A stretch of 64,000 bases of DNA, taken from the NCBI GenBank assembly GCA_029906195.1, contig JARWSJ010000002.1, positions 1,116,001 to 1,180,000 on the forward strand, written 5' to 3'. Under the pieces are notes generated by a model, which was not told where the DNA came from, ran no database searches, and saw only the letters and a program-made list of their open reading frames with translations. Positions within the stretch are counted from its first letter, which is position 1. Each line of letters opens with the position of its first letter. The stretch comes from Chitinophagaceae bacterium 26-R-25. GTDB taxonomy: Bacteria > Bacteroidota > Bacteroidia > Chitinophagales > Chitinophagaceae. This document shows, one piece after another, positions 18,620 through 27,138 of the stretch. The translations under genes and the position numbers were made by a program.

Positions 18620-19297
18620 TTAGATCAAAATATTCTCCGTAACAGTCGTTCCATCCAGCATCCTGATAATGCGATGACTAAAGCGTGCATCGTGTTCGCT
18701 GTGGGTAACCATTACGATGGTAGTGCCTTGTTCGTTGAGGTCGGTTAGAAGTTCCATTACTTCATTACCGTTCGATGAGTCGAGGTTACCGGTAGGCTCA
18801 TCGGCGAGGATCAATTTAGGATTGTTAACCACTGCTCTGGCAACAGCCACACGTTGTTGCTGGCCACCTGAAAGTTGCTGAGGGTAGTGGTTGCGGCGGT
18901 GCATGATCTGCATTTTGTCAAGCACTTCTTCTACACGTTTCTTGCGATCTGCGGGTTTAACACCGGTATATATTAGCGGGAGTTCAACGTTTTCAAAAAC
19001 GGTTAGTTCGTCGATAAGGTTAAAGCTTTGAAATACGAAACCAATATTGTGTTTGCGCATATCGGCCCTCTTTCTTTCATTGAAGTGAGCCACTTCAACA
19101 CCATTGAAAATAAAGCTGCCACCGTCCGGATCGTCGAGTAATCCCAATATGTTTAACAGTGTTGATTTGCCACAACCAGAAGGTCCCATAATTGCAACGA
19201 ATTCTCCTTCTTTCACGTCAATTGTCAATTTGTTGAGCGCAATCGTTTCAACTTCTTCGGTCCGGTAAATTTTTTCAAGGTTGGTAATCTTGATCAT
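18620..19297 (-). CDS. ABC transporter ATP-binding protein, MacB/LolD type (ATPase 2)
   Basis: A 225-residue ATPase with all motifs canonical: Walker A GPSGCGKST (38-46), Q-loop region FVFQSFNLIDELTV, signature LSGGQQQRVAVARA, Walker B LILADEPTGNLD and H-loop VTHSEHD. It is 129 bp downstream of the adaptor gene and upstream of permease 6. It probably energises the whole array together with ATPase 1, which has a less canonical signature tail. It acts at the cytoplasmic face of the inner membrane. Confidence 0.94.
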   Translation of the reverse strand: MIKITNLEKIYRTEEVETIALNKLTIDVKEGEFVAIMGPSGCGKSTLLNILGLLDDPDGGSFIFNGVEVAHFNERKRADMRKHNIGFVFQSFNLIDELTVFENVELPLIYTGVKPADRKKRVEEVLDKMQIMHRRNHYPQQLSGGQQQRVAVARAVVNNPKLILADEPTGNLDSSNGNEVMELLTDLNEQGTTIVMVTHSEHDARFSHRIIRMLDGTTVTENILI

Positions 19298-19301
19298 ATT
19301 T

Positions 19302-19435
19302 TGATAGTTGTTAGTTGATAGTTGTTGGTAAGTAAAAAATCAAAAGTTAAAAGTCAAAAAGCTTAATATGGAAGTTTCGCGACTATAACGATCAGGTTCT
19401 GGTTTTTACTTTTTGCTTTTAAATTTTTATTTCTT
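19302..19435. repeat. Solo family G arm plus family J inverted repeat
   Basis: A family G-like arm (19302-19327) is followed by a family J left arm (19329-19361, AAGTTAA/AAGTCAA heptads) and its right arm (19399-19435), which runs into the end of the adaptor gene. Two repeat words are thus stacked in one 129 bp gap. Confidence 0.7.
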
Positions 19436-20686
19436 CTTCAACACCAGTTCCTGCATCGTCCCATAATTCTCATAGCTGGAAGTAATCACTTTGTCTCCAG
19501 CATTCAGGCCTTGCAACACCTCGTAGTAGTCGGTGTTTTGGCTCCCCAGTTGAATGTTGTTCACCCTGTAAGCGGTTTTGCCATCATCACTTACTTTAAA
19601 TATCCAGCTTCCACCTGTTTGCTGATAAAAACCACCGCGTGGTACAAGCAGCGCCTGGCGTTCATCACTTAGTGCCAGTAATATTTGCAAAGTTTGTCCG
19701 CGACGAATGCCTTGTGGCACGTCACCTACAAACTCCATATCCACTTGAAAACGACCGTTCGTTACTTGCGTAAATATCTTTTTGATTTGCAGTGTGTACG
19801 ATTTATTCGCAAAAGTAAAAGTTCCTCTCAGTCCGGTAAAGATCCTTGAAATGTAGTGTTCATCAACATCTACACGAACTTTGTAACCGCTCAATACATC
19901 AATTTGTCCAAGTCTTTCCCCTTTGTTTTTATTCTGGCCAATTTCTACATCCAGAGAGGTTAGTTGGCCGTCAACCGGTGCCCGTACCACAAGATCGCCC
20001 ACTTTTTTTCTTGTAAGGTCAAGTGCATTTTGCGAGCCGTTGTACAGTTGTTTCGCTTGTATCACACCCTGTCTTGTTGAAACAGAATCTTGTTTTAAAA
20101 TTTCTTCAGATAGTTTCTTTTTCTGCAGCTGGTAATTGTAAGTGTTTTCAGCCTGGCGGAATTCCTGCATCCCGATCGCCTTTTGCTCGTACAAATGTTT
20201 ATCCAGTTTGTAAATGCGCTCAGCTTCTTTCAATGAGTTGTCAACGTCTGTCATTTGGTTGAGCTTGCTTACTGTATTTTGTTGAGCAGCGTTTTGCGCA
20301 ATCTGCATTTGCGTTAGCAGGTTGTATACCTGGGTTTCCTGGTTCACAAGGCTCAGGGCCAGGTCAGTGTTGGAAAGGCGCAAGATGGGTTGTCCCTTCT
20401 TCATTACCGTTCCATCTTCCACATACTTTTCTTCAACGCGTCCGCCTTCAGCGGCATCAAGATAAATTGTAGTGATGGGAAGTACCACGCCGTTCACCGG
20501 AATTGATTCCTGGAAAGCTCCTTTTTTTACTTCACTGATAGTGATGCGTTCCGAATCTACGTTTAGTTTCGAATTGCCTGAAGTGTAATAAACGCTGGCG
20601 CCAACCAATAGTACAATGCCTGTTATCGCTCCGATCGTCATTATTCTTTTCGAGGACCATTTCTTTTTTTCTATTACTCTATCCAC
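19427..20686 (-). CDS. Periplasmic adaptor (HlyD/MacA-type membrane fusion protein)
   Basis: A 419-residue adaptor: one N-terminal membrane anchor (about 15-33), a barrel-sandwich lipoyl half-motif (EGGRVEEKYVEDGTVMKKGQPI, near 80-105 when split), a coiled-coil hairpin (about 115-215, rich in Gln/Lys/Glu), the second lipoyl half (DLVVRAPVDGQLTSL) and a beta-barrel plus membrane-proximal domain. It would bridge the ATPase/permease pump and TolC. It is the first large gene of the minus-strand locus, with a 12 bp gap to a possible small ORF upstream, and is divergent from the two-component genes, suggesting control by that pair. Confidence 0.92.
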   Translation of the reverse strand: MDRVIEKKKWSSKRIMTIGAITGIVLLVGASVYYTSGNSKLNVDSERITISEVKKGAFQESIPVNGVVLPITTIYLDAAEGGRVEEKYVEDGTVMKKGQPILRLSNTDLALSLVNQETQVYNLLTQMQIAQNAAQQNTVSKLNQMTDVDNSLKEAERIYKLDKHLYEQKAIGMQEFRQAENTYNYQLQKKKLSEEILKQDSVSTRQGVIQAKQLYNGSQNALDLTRKKVGDLVVRAPVDGQLTSLDVEIGQNKNKGERLGQIDVLSGYKVRVDVDEHYISRIFTGLRGTFTFANKSYTLQIKKIFTQVTNGRFQVDMEFVGDVPQGIRRGQTLQILLALSDERQALLVPRGGFYQQTGGSWIFKVSDDGKTAYRVNNIQLGSQNTDYYEVLQGLNAGDKVITSSYENYGTMQELVLKKK

Positions 20687-20698
20687 CGTTTAGTTGTT

Positions 20699-20896
20699 TT
20701 ATAAGTAAAGCAAAATCAATTCGTGAAACTTTCCGATCACTATTTCATCTTGTTCTGGTTGCTGAATTTGCACCTTTGGTGCGCTGTCAGCACATCTGTT
20801 AGAACAGTTGCCCGCAACCACGAAAATCGGGATGAACGCAATGATCATCGCGGTGATCATAATTACAGGCAAACTGTTTTTTGTGACAAGGTTCAT
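20699..20896 (-). CDS. Possible small membrane protein upstream of the adaptor
   Basis: An ATG-started 65-codon frame encodes one hydrophobic helix (about 10-30, PVIMITAMIIAFIPIFVVAG) and then a polar tail with two cysteines (CSNRC). It ends 12 bp before the adaptor start and would be the first gene of the export operon. I do not recognise the family. Short length and lack of homology by eye leave open that it is a chance frame. Confidence 0.35.
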   Translation of the reverse strand: MNLVTKNSLPVIMITAMIIAFIPIFVVAGNCSNRCADSAPKVQIQQPEQDEIVIGKFHELILLYL

Positions 20897-21050
20897 GGCT
20901 GAAAATTTTCTTGTCGAATTTTGTGTATACCAATATTACGGAAAGCTGTGCCAAATCGTAAGTCGCTTTTTTTCAATTGATTATAACTCCCGGGCAAAAA
21001 CCAGTGTTCGGTAATGATACATTTTCCGTACGCTTTTGGAATACAAGGGA

Positions 21051-21288
21051 ATGACTGAATAACTGAGTAACTGAATAACTGAATAGACTGAATAACTGAA
21101 TAGACTGGATAACTGAATGGACTGAATAGACTGAATAGACTGAATGGACTGAATAGACTGAATAGACTGGGTGACTGAAGAACTGGAGACTGAATCATTG
21201 AGTTACTGAAGGGTTGAAACTGGATTGCATATTACACAGAAGCTTTCAGTTTATTCAGTCTATTCAGTCCATTCAGTTTATTCAATTT
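21051..21288. repeat. Family B repeat: 150 bp AATAACTG array with inverted right arm
   Basis: The left arm (about 21051-21210) contains roughly 18 imperfect units of 8-9 bases (AATAACTG, AATAGACTG, AATGGACTG). A shorter complementary arm (21247-21284) follows after a spacer. It is the longest repeat arm in the window. It lies in the 456 bp divergent gap between the export operon and the regulator gene. A frame through it (21198-20893, minus) is translated repeat, not a gene. Confidence 0.85.
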
Positions 21289-21304
21289 ATTGCGTTTCAA
21301 ATCT

Positions 21305-21312
21305 TACATTTG
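21305..21312 (+). promoter_or_regulatory. Possible -7 element TACATTTG upstream of the response regulator
   Basis: TACATTTG fits the Bacteroidota TAnnTTTG -7 box and lies 40 bp before the ATG at 21353. I see no good TTTG -33 box 19-21 bp upstream, where family B sequence stands. Confidence 0.35.
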
Positions 21313-21352
21313 ATGAAACATTACTCTACTACTTTAATCTGCTTTGTTTCCC

Positions 21353-22714
21353 ATGTTACTGAAAAACGCCAACGTACTAGTGATTGATGATGATACTGAT
21401 GTGCTTACCGCTGTTAGACTTTTGTTGAAAACAGAAGCCAAGAGCATTATTACAGAAAAAAATCCTGAAAACATACGCTCATTGATGACTTCAAATTCTT
21501 TTGATGTTATCCTGCTTGATATGAACTTCAACAGCTCTATCAATACAGGCAATGAAGGAATTTTCTGGTTGAAGAAGATACGTGAAATGAAGTTTGCCGG
21601 CGCCGTTATTATGATTACAGCTTATGGCGACATTGATCTGGCGGTACGATGTTTGAAAGAAGGGGCAACGGATTTTGTAGTGAAACCATGGCACAATGAA
21701 AGATTGATCACTGCGATTAAAGATGCGTTGAAAAAGAGCCTGGGTGGTAATGGTGGCAACGGAGATAAAGACAAAGGGGATTCGGTAATAGGAAAGGAGC
21801 TGCTTGGAAAATCGGAGTTGATGCAGGACATCTTTTATAAAATAGAAAAGATCGCTCCGACGGATGCCAATATTTTAATTCTTGGTGAAAACGGTACGGG
21901 CAAGGATTTGATTGCGAAGGCGGTGCACCAGCGTTCACTTCGGGCAGATAAACCTTTTGTAAAAGTAGATGTCGGCGCACTGACAGAGTCGCTTTTTGAG
22001 AGTGAATTGTTTGGTCACAAAAAAGGTGCGTTTACAGATGCCCGTGAGGACAGGCAGGGTAGATTTGAATCGGCAAATACCGGTTCGCTTTTTTTGGATG
22101 AGATTGGAAATATTTCATTGCAACAGCAGGCGAAACTGTTGACTGTATTGCAAAACAGGCACGTTACCAAACTTGGAACCAACCAGCCAACACCGGTGGA
22201 CATACGCCTGATTTGCGCAACCAATGTGTCTATGCAGGAACTTAGCAACGAGCAACGTTTCAGAAAAGACCTTATCTATCGCATTAATACCGTTGAAATT
22301 ACAGTACCTCCTTTGCGCAAAAGAAGAGAAGATATTCCAATGCTGGCTGAGCATTTTATGAATATGTACGCCAATAAATACCTGAAACCCAAAATGGAGT
22401 TTTCAGAAAAAGCGATCGATAAACTTATCAACTATCATTATCCCGGCAATGTGCGTGAACTGCAATACACGATAGAACGTGCAGTGATCATGGCGGAGGA
22501 TGCTTTGCTGCAGGATAAGGACCTGTTGTTTTCTCCAATAGAAAATGCAAGCGTGCAAAACGAGGAGAAGGATGAGAATCTATTAAGTGAGGTCGAGAAG
22601 AATACCATTCTTCGTGTAATAGAAAAACACAATGGCAATATCACAAAAGCTTCCAAGGAGCTTGGTCTTACAAGAACCGCATTATACCGCCGATTAAGTA
22701 AATATGACATTTAG
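21353..22714 (+). CDS. NtrC-family response regulator (receiver, AAA+, Fis HTH)
   Basis: A 453-residue regulator. Receiver domain 7-125 with acidic pocket DDD (12-14), phospho-acceptor D56 and K111; AAA+ domain with Walker A GENGTGKD (178-185) and Walker B LFLDE (246-250); Fis-type helix-turn-helix at the C-terminus (NITKASKELGLTRTALYRRL). The sigma-54 contact loop reads GAFTDA (225-230) where most family members have GAFTGA. I chose the ATG at 21353; a TTG three codons earlier is also in frame. It overlaps the kinase gene by 11 bp, so they are translationally coupled. It probably controls the divergent export operon. Confidence 0.93.
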   Translation: MLLKNANVLVIDDDTDVLTAVRLLLKTEAKSIITEKNPENIRSLMTSNSFDVILLDMNFNSSINTGNEGIFWLKKIREMKFAGAVIMITAYGDIDLAVRCLKEGATDFVVKPWHNERLITAIKDALKKSLGGNGGNGDKDKGDSVIGKELLGKSELMQDIFYKIEKIAPTDANILILGENGTGKDLIAKAVHQRSLRADKPFVKVDVGALTESLFESELFGHKKGAFTDAREDRQGRFESANTGSLFLDEIGNISLQQQAKLLTVLQNRHVTKLGTNQPTPVDIRLICATNVSMQELSNEQRFRKDLIYRINTVEITVPPLRKRREDIPMLAEHFMNMYANKYLKPKMEFSEKAIDKLINYHYPGNVRELQYTIERAVIMAEDALLQDKDLLFSPIENASVQNEEKDENLLSEVEKNTILRVIEKHNGNITKASKELGLTRTALYRRLSKYDI

Positions 22715-24041
22715 ACGCTACAAGTGGGGAATCCTTTTGCAGGTGCTCCTACTTTTTATTGTGCTTTGCGCAGAAGCTTATTTTTTAAACAAGCAGCAAT
22801 ACCTGTTTGCGGTAGTTGCTTTGCCTGTTATCATCTACCTGGTATGGAGCTTTTATCGCTTTCATAAAAAAGCAGAAACAGAAGTTTCGCAGTTTGTAGA
22901 GTCGGTACGGTATCGTGACTTCTCAAGGTACTTTGATGAAAAGCATGCACCGTCTGAGTTTCAACTATTGCGAAAAGGCTTTAACGAGATCAATTCAACT
23001 TTTAAGATCATTACAAAAGAAAGGGAAACGCAGTATCAATATTTGCAAAAGATTTTGGAACTGGTAGATACGGGTATTTTATCTTACGAATTAAATTCGG
23101 GCGAAATTGGTTGGATCAACGAGTCGTTCAAAAAAATGTTTGGCATTCCTTACCTGAAGACGGTTCATTCTTTGGAGAAGCGCGACGAAAATTTGTACAG
23201 GCATTTGATTAAGCTGAACACCAACGAGCATGAGGTTGTAACGATCAACAAGGAACAAAACTCATTGAAGATTTTATTGTCTGCAACACTTTTTCAAACT
23301 GATGGAAAGATATTCAAACTGATTGCTTTTCAAAACGTGAGTGAAGCATTGGATGAAACGGAAAGCAAAGCCTGGCAACGATTGTTGAGTGTGATGACGC
23401 ATGAAATCATGAACTCAATTGCCCCCATCTCTTCTTTGGCAGAGACTTTGAAAAATCGTTTGGAGGTGTACGGAAAAGAAAATGGCAACACCGTGCCGGA
23501 AGATTTTACGCTGGGGGTGGACACGATAAAAAAACGAAGTGAAGGCCTGCTGAAGTTTGCAGAAGCTTATCGCAATTTCAATAAAATCGCCACTCCAAAC
23601 TTGCAGAAAGTTTATATGCGTGATCTTTTTGAAAACCTGCACACATTGATGCAGCCAACTCTTTTGCATAAAAATATTGAACTGAACATTGTGTTGAAAG
23701 ATCCCTCTCTAATGGTAGATGTCGATACCAGTTTAATTGAACAATTGCTGATCAATTTATTGGTAAATGCCATCGACGCGGTAAAAGAGGTGGCGCATCC
23801 ATCGATCATTTTATCAGGTTATATTCAACCCAACAACAGGCCCATTTTAAAGATTGCTGACAACGGTGCGGGCATGTCTCCCGAAGTGGCAGACAAGATT
23901 TTTATTCCATTCTTCAGCACTAAGAAAACCGGTAGCGGCATAGGTTTGAGCCTGTGCAAACAAATCATGCTGCTGCACAAAGGCAATATCCAGGTGCAGT
24001 CCAGGGAAGGCGAGGGGACGGTGTTTACTTTATACTTTTGA
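22704..24041 (+). CDS. Sensor histidine kinase, NtrB-like
   Basis: A 445-residue kinase: two N-terminal membrane helices (about 9-28 and 33-50) with almost no periplasmic loop, a PAS-like region (about 110-210, ILELVDTGILSYEL), H-box MTHEIMNSI with H233, N-box LLINLLVNAIDAV, G1 box DNGAGMS and G2 box GSGIGLSLCKQI. Lack of a periplasmic sensor domain suggests it senses within the membrane, as in cell-envelope stress kinases next to ABC exporters. It is coupled to the regulator gene upstream. The partner is clear from the overlap; the signal is not known. Confidence 0.93.
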   Translation: MTFRRYKWGILLQVLLLFIVLCAEAYFLNKQQYLFAVVALPVIIYLVWSFYRFHKKAETEVSQFVESVRYRDFSRYFDEKHAPSEFQLLRKGFNEINSTFKIITKERETQYQYLQKILELVDTGILSYELNSGEIGWINESFKKMFGIPYLKTVHSLEKRDENLYRHLIKLNTNEHEVVTINKEQNSLKILLSATLFQTDGKIFKLIAFQNVSEALDETESKAWQRLLSVMTHEIMNSIAPISSLAETLKNRLEVYGKENGNTVPEDFTLGVDTIKKRSEGLLKFAEAYRNFNKIATPNLQKVYMRDLFENLHTLMQPTLLHKNIELNIVLKDPSLMVDVDTSLIEQLLINLLVNAIDAVKEVAHPSIILSGYIQPNNRPILKIADNGAGMSPEVADKIFIPFFSTKKTGSGIGLSLCKQIMLLHKGNIQVQSREGEGTVFTLYF

Positions 24042-24056
24042 AATTCAAACAGTGCA

Positions 24057-24133
24057 ATGACTGAATAACCGATTAACTGAATAACTGATGAGCAATCAAA
24101 TTCAGTTATTCAGTTAATCAGTTATTCAGTTAC
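24057..24133. repeat. Family B inverted repeat between convergent genes
   Basis: AATAACTG-type units (24057-24088) face complementary units (24101-24133) with a very short spacer, so a hairpin is likely. It fills the gap between the convergent kinase and lipoprotein genes and touches the lipoprotein stop codon. A shared bidirectional terminator role would fit. Confidence 0.75.
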
Positions 24134-24954
24134 TAATAAAACTTCGGATTTCCCTTACAATCATACTCAATCACCATTTTGTCGAAAACGAAAGCGGTCA
24201 TGAATTGTTCTCCGTTCGTAGTTGCATCCTTAGGTACCAAATCCATTGATACTGGCAACAAATAGGAGTTGTAAGCGAATATATTTGTGCCATAGTAGTT
24301 AACCCGAAGATTGTTCACGTCGCTGTTATTATTTACAAACATCCATATTTTATTTGTGCGCATAATGTTTACGGCACTGTCATAAGCATTGGATGGGTAG
24401 AAGGTTGAATTGCCATTTGCATCGTACTCGTAAAGAGTTACTTCACTTGGGTTTTGGGCGTTGGTCATTTTTATAACTCGTCCGTATTGGTCATAATCAA
24501 AGAGCCGTACACGGATCGGGCCTACGGGCACCAGCGGAGGACGCGGGTCCGTAATATAGGAACCGTAACCATACAATGCATAAGTCGTGTCCAGCACTTG
24601 CGTGGGAGATAAATAGCGATAGGTGTCCCAAAGCCAAACCTGTTGCTGTCCGGGAGGATTTAATATCCAATCTGTAAGCCTGCCTTTCTTGTCATAGCGG
24701 AAATGTTGATCGAAACTAAAGTGGGTCAAAGGTGTATCGGGGTTGATGCCTAACACGTCTTTCGGTTGTCCCTTGTTGTTGTAGATGACGTTAAATTCAT
24801 TGTAAGCATCTCCAAACCAGACCTTAAATTTTTTAATGTCGCAGTACTTAAATTCCTGCCCGGGATCTTTGTCTACCTGGTCGTAAAGTTTCTTACAGCC
24901 CGTAATGTAAAACGTCGCAATAATAACAAGGAGTGTACCAGTTGCTTTTTTCAT
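24133..24954 (-). CDS. Lipoprotein with YD-repeat-like text, paralogue A
   Basis: A 273-residue protein with a lipoprotein signal peptide: lipobox TGCKK with C20, followed by KLYDQVDKDPG. The body has beta-strand-rich segments such as FRYDKKGRLTDW and FDYDQYGRVIKM and LYEYDANGNSTF, which resemble the YD units of RHS proteins but only three or four are present. It is paralogous to the next gene over nearly its whole length (same lipobox context, DTYR/DSYRYF, NIMRTNKIWM/NPYRTNNMWQ). Outer-membrane-anchored; function unknown. Confidence 0.82.
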   Translation of the reverse strand: MKKATGTLLVIIATFYITGCKKLYDQVDKDPGQEFKYCDIKKFKVWFGDAYNEFNVIYNNKGQPKDVLGINPDTPLTHFSFDQHFRYDKKGRLTDWILNPPGQQQVWLWDTYRYLSPTQVLDTTYALYGYGSYITDPRPPLVPVGPIRVRLFDYDQYGRVIKMTNAQNPSEVTLYEYDANGNSTFYPSNAYDSAVNIMRTNKIWMFVNNNSDVNNLRVNYYGTNIFAYNSYLLPVSMDLVPKDATTNGEQFMTAFVFDKMVIEYDCKGNPKFY

Positions 24955-24989
24955 AATAGAGCGTTTTTTAGTGTTTGTGTAAAGCAGGG

Positions 24990-25805
24990 TTAGTAGTTTA
25001 TTTTAGAGATATCGCAATCGTATTTTACTTCCAGCGAATCGTAGATGAGACCAAATGTGTAAAGCGAGTTAGGCGCATAGCGGCTGGTCCTGTACCTGGT
25101 GGGAAGGCCGTAAGTGTTATAACTCACAATTTGTGGGTAAGATTGCTCAGCTATCGCGGGGTTGTCAATGGGGCTGTTGGCGCTATAATCGTTTAGTGTT
25201 AGCTGCCACATGTTGTTAGTGCGGTAAGGGTTGATTTTGTTGTCATAAAGCGACTTAGGGTCGTGCAAAAGATTTGCGTTGAAATCATATTTGTAAATGA
25301 TAGTCTGATTTGGATTGCCAAACCCCGGTACGAATGTAGCTTCAATGATTCTTCCAAGAGCGTCCTGTTTAAGTTCAGTGTAGGTCTTGCCGACATAATT
25401 ATTTACAGGAGGCGCAGGATCGTGATAGTTTCCGGAATATGTGTAAGTGGTGTCGACGATCTTATCCTTAAAATATCTGTAAGAGTCCCATAATATCGCG
25501 CCACCGAGTGATCCATGATACACTGCTATTCGTTCTGCAATTCTGTTTTTATTGTCATAGCGGAAGTAATAGTCATAGTTGGGAACATTGTCTGTTTCTG
25601 CAACGATGCTGATGATGTTTCCTTTTTTATCATAGGCGACGTCGCGTACCGTTTTAAAAGAACTGTAGTAAGTTGTAAACTGAGTGATCTTGCACGCATC
25701 GCAGGTTCCGGTTGGGTTTTTGTCAATGTAATCGTACACTTTTTTGCAACTGGTACTGCAGAAGACAATCAGGGTCAAAGCAATAGTTGAAATTCGTACT
25801 CTCAT
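24990..25805 (-). CDS. Lipoprotein with YD-repeat-like text, paralogue B
   Basis: The frame is open to 25907 but I start at the ATG at 25805 (271 residues), because it opens directly into a lipoprotein signal peptide with lipobox STSCKK (C20), as in paralogue A. Repeated YD-like segments: FRYDNKNRIAER, YKYDFNANLLHD, VKYDCDISK. It precedes paralogue A by 35 bp, so the two form a bicistronic unit from tandem duplication. A CDACK motif after the lipobox is specific to this copy. Function unknown. Confidence 0.8.
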   Translation of the reverse strand: MRVRISTIALTLIVFCSTSCKKVYDYIDKNPTGTCDACKITQFTTYYSSFKTVRDVAYDKKGNIISIVAETDNVPNYDYYFRYDNKNRIAERIAVYHGSLGGAILWDSYRYFKDKIVDTTYTYSGNYHDPAPPVNNYVGKTYTELKQDALGRIIEATFVPGFGNPNQTIIYKYDFNANLLHDPKSLYDNKINPYRTNNMWQLTLNDYSANSPIDNPAIAEQSYPQIVSYNTYGLPTRYRTSRYAPNSLYTFGLIYDSLEVKYDCDISKINY

Positions 25806-26271
25806 AAAAACGTTTTTAGTTTTATTTAATAGATAGAGGCTCCGTTGTGAAAACAGTTCTATAGCGTACGGACAAATATTTTGATGTCTGACTTTTGAAA
25901 ATGACATACTTTTCCCCGAATTATTGAAGGAGAGAATTGGCCCCCAACATGTTGATTATGGGGCCATTGCCGATAATGTTTGCGGTATGTAGTGGCAACG
26001 AGACAGCCGTGCAAACAAATGAGCAGGACATTTCATAAAACAAGGTTTAGGTGCAAAAAAGGGGTTGACGACAAATGTGTTGCTGTTGATTTTCGAGGGG
26101 CAGAAATGTTTGTGAAATTAGTGAAGTAAGCGTGATGGGAATAGTTGGATTAGGTAGGACGGCCATGTAAAAGTAAAGAGTTCAAAAGGCCATGTCAATA
26201 GCAAGAATGGTAATTTATACAGAAATAATAATAGAAGTAAAAGCAGATTGGTGATGCTCGAACCTAAATGC
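25806..26271. other. Gene-free stretch
   Basis: No convincing frame. It should hold the promoter of the lipoprotein pair, but I find no clear TAnnTTTG box. A 7 bp stem (TGGCCCC, 25938-25944, with GGGGCCA, 25960-25966) is the only structure I see. Confidence 0.5.
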
Positions 26272-26413
26272 AATTTGAAAATTTGAAAATGTGAGAATTT
26301 GAAAATTCTTTGTGCGCGGCATTCACTTGTAACAAGCAAAATAAGATTGTGTTAGACAAGGATGACGAACCTGAACAATTTTCAAATTTTCAAATCAGCA
26401 AATTTTCAAATTG
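26272..26413. repeat. Family E inverted repeat (AATTTGAA octads)
   Basis: Left arm 26272-26308 and right arm 26376-26413, of 8-base AATTTGAA units. The spacer begins TCTTTGTGCG (26307-26316), close to the GCTTTGTGTG of family A elements. It lies directly after the stop of the 26417-26926 gene. Confidence 0.78.
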
Positions 26414-26416
26414 TTC

Positions 26417-26926
26417 CTAAGCTGTTTTGGTAATTCTCTTTGCCAGCCAGCTTTCTTTTACCGGAATGATCCATTTGCTTTCCAGTTCTTCTTTTGTAAG
26501 TACCATGTTGTTGAAATACAAAGTGTCCGGCGTTACAAAACCATTTTCAATGGCATGGTTCAAATGTGCAAGTGGCAGCATTTGAATTTTGTCTTTCACC
26601 ACAAATGCCAGCATTTGTCTGTCAAACATATTTACCTGGTAGGTTTGCTCAATTTGCTTGATTACGCGAACAGAACTATCTGTGCTACATCCGCTTACGC
26701 CTGCAGCAGTTTCATCTGCCATCAGCACAACAAACTGGCCAAAAAACAACATACCGAAACCTTTTACAGGCGTTCCGTGTGTATTCCAGCTGTTTACGAA
26801 CTCATCCAGCAAACCTTCAACCTGCAACGCTTCATTTATAGTGAACAAACGGCTCGCCTGGTACACCCAAACTCGTGATGACCCCGCGAAACCTTCGGGT
26901 AATAGATCTTTGTATTCGAGATTCAT
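26417..26926 (-). CDS. Conserved Bacteroidota protein of unknown function
   Basis: I start at the ATG at 26926 (169 residues, MNLEYKDLLPEGF); the frame runs on to 26986 but only through family D/E repeat text. I recall close relatives in many Bacteroidota, often labelled ABC transporter ATPase, yet there is no Walker A, signature or Walker B here, so that label is not supported. It has no signal peptide and looks like a soluble cytoplasmic protein. Conserved-looking text includes SRVWVYQASRLF, GMLFFGQFVVLMADE and GVSGCSTDSSV. Confidence 0.8.
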   Translation of the reverse strand: MNLEYKDLLPEGFAGSSRVWVYQASRLFTINEALQVEGLLDEFVNSWNTHGTPVKGFGMLFFGQFVVLMADETAAGVSGCSTDSSVRVIKQIEQTYQVNMFDRQMLAFVVKDKIQMLPLAHLNHAIENGFVTPDTLYFNNMVLTKEELESKWIIPVKESWLAKRITKTA

Positions 26927-26960
26927 GCGCCAAAGGTAGGCAATTTGAAAATGCAAATAC

Positions 26961-27138
26961 GGAACGCAGATTTTCATGATTGTCAAGATTTGTTATGATT
27001 TTATAAGAAATCAAATCATTCAAAATCATAAAAAGTCTGCTTTTGCATCTGTCGTTTAAATCTCTAGTACAGAGTCAGATCTTATGACACAAAATTTAGA
27101 ATCTTGACAAATCTTGACAATCATGAAAATCTGCGTTC
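26961..27138. repeat. Family D inverted repeat
   Basis: Left arm 26961-27002 and right arm 27100-27138, copies of the AACGCAGATTTTCATGATTG word. The right arm runs up to the stop codon of the hydrolase gene. Confidence 0.78.

Noticed and set aside
20938-20954. Candidate sigma-54 promoter for the exporter operon
   Set aside because: On the minus strand TTGGCAC fits the -24 half, but at the right spacing the -12 half reads TCCGT where TTGCW is expected, so it is not a convincing site.
20893-21198. 101-codon minus-strand frame with serine/phenylalanine-rich text
   Set aside because: It is the translation of the family B octad array, not a protein.
21051-21288. CRISPR array
   Set aside because: Units are 8-9 bases with no constant repeat/unique spacer pattern, and no cas genes are nearby.
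26118-26339. 73-codon minus-strand frame downstream of the conserved protein
   Set aside because: It starts in a family E arm and has no protein-like features.
26417-26926. ABC transporter ATPase, a label I recall for relatives of this gene
   Set aside because: No Walker A, signature or Walker B motif is present.
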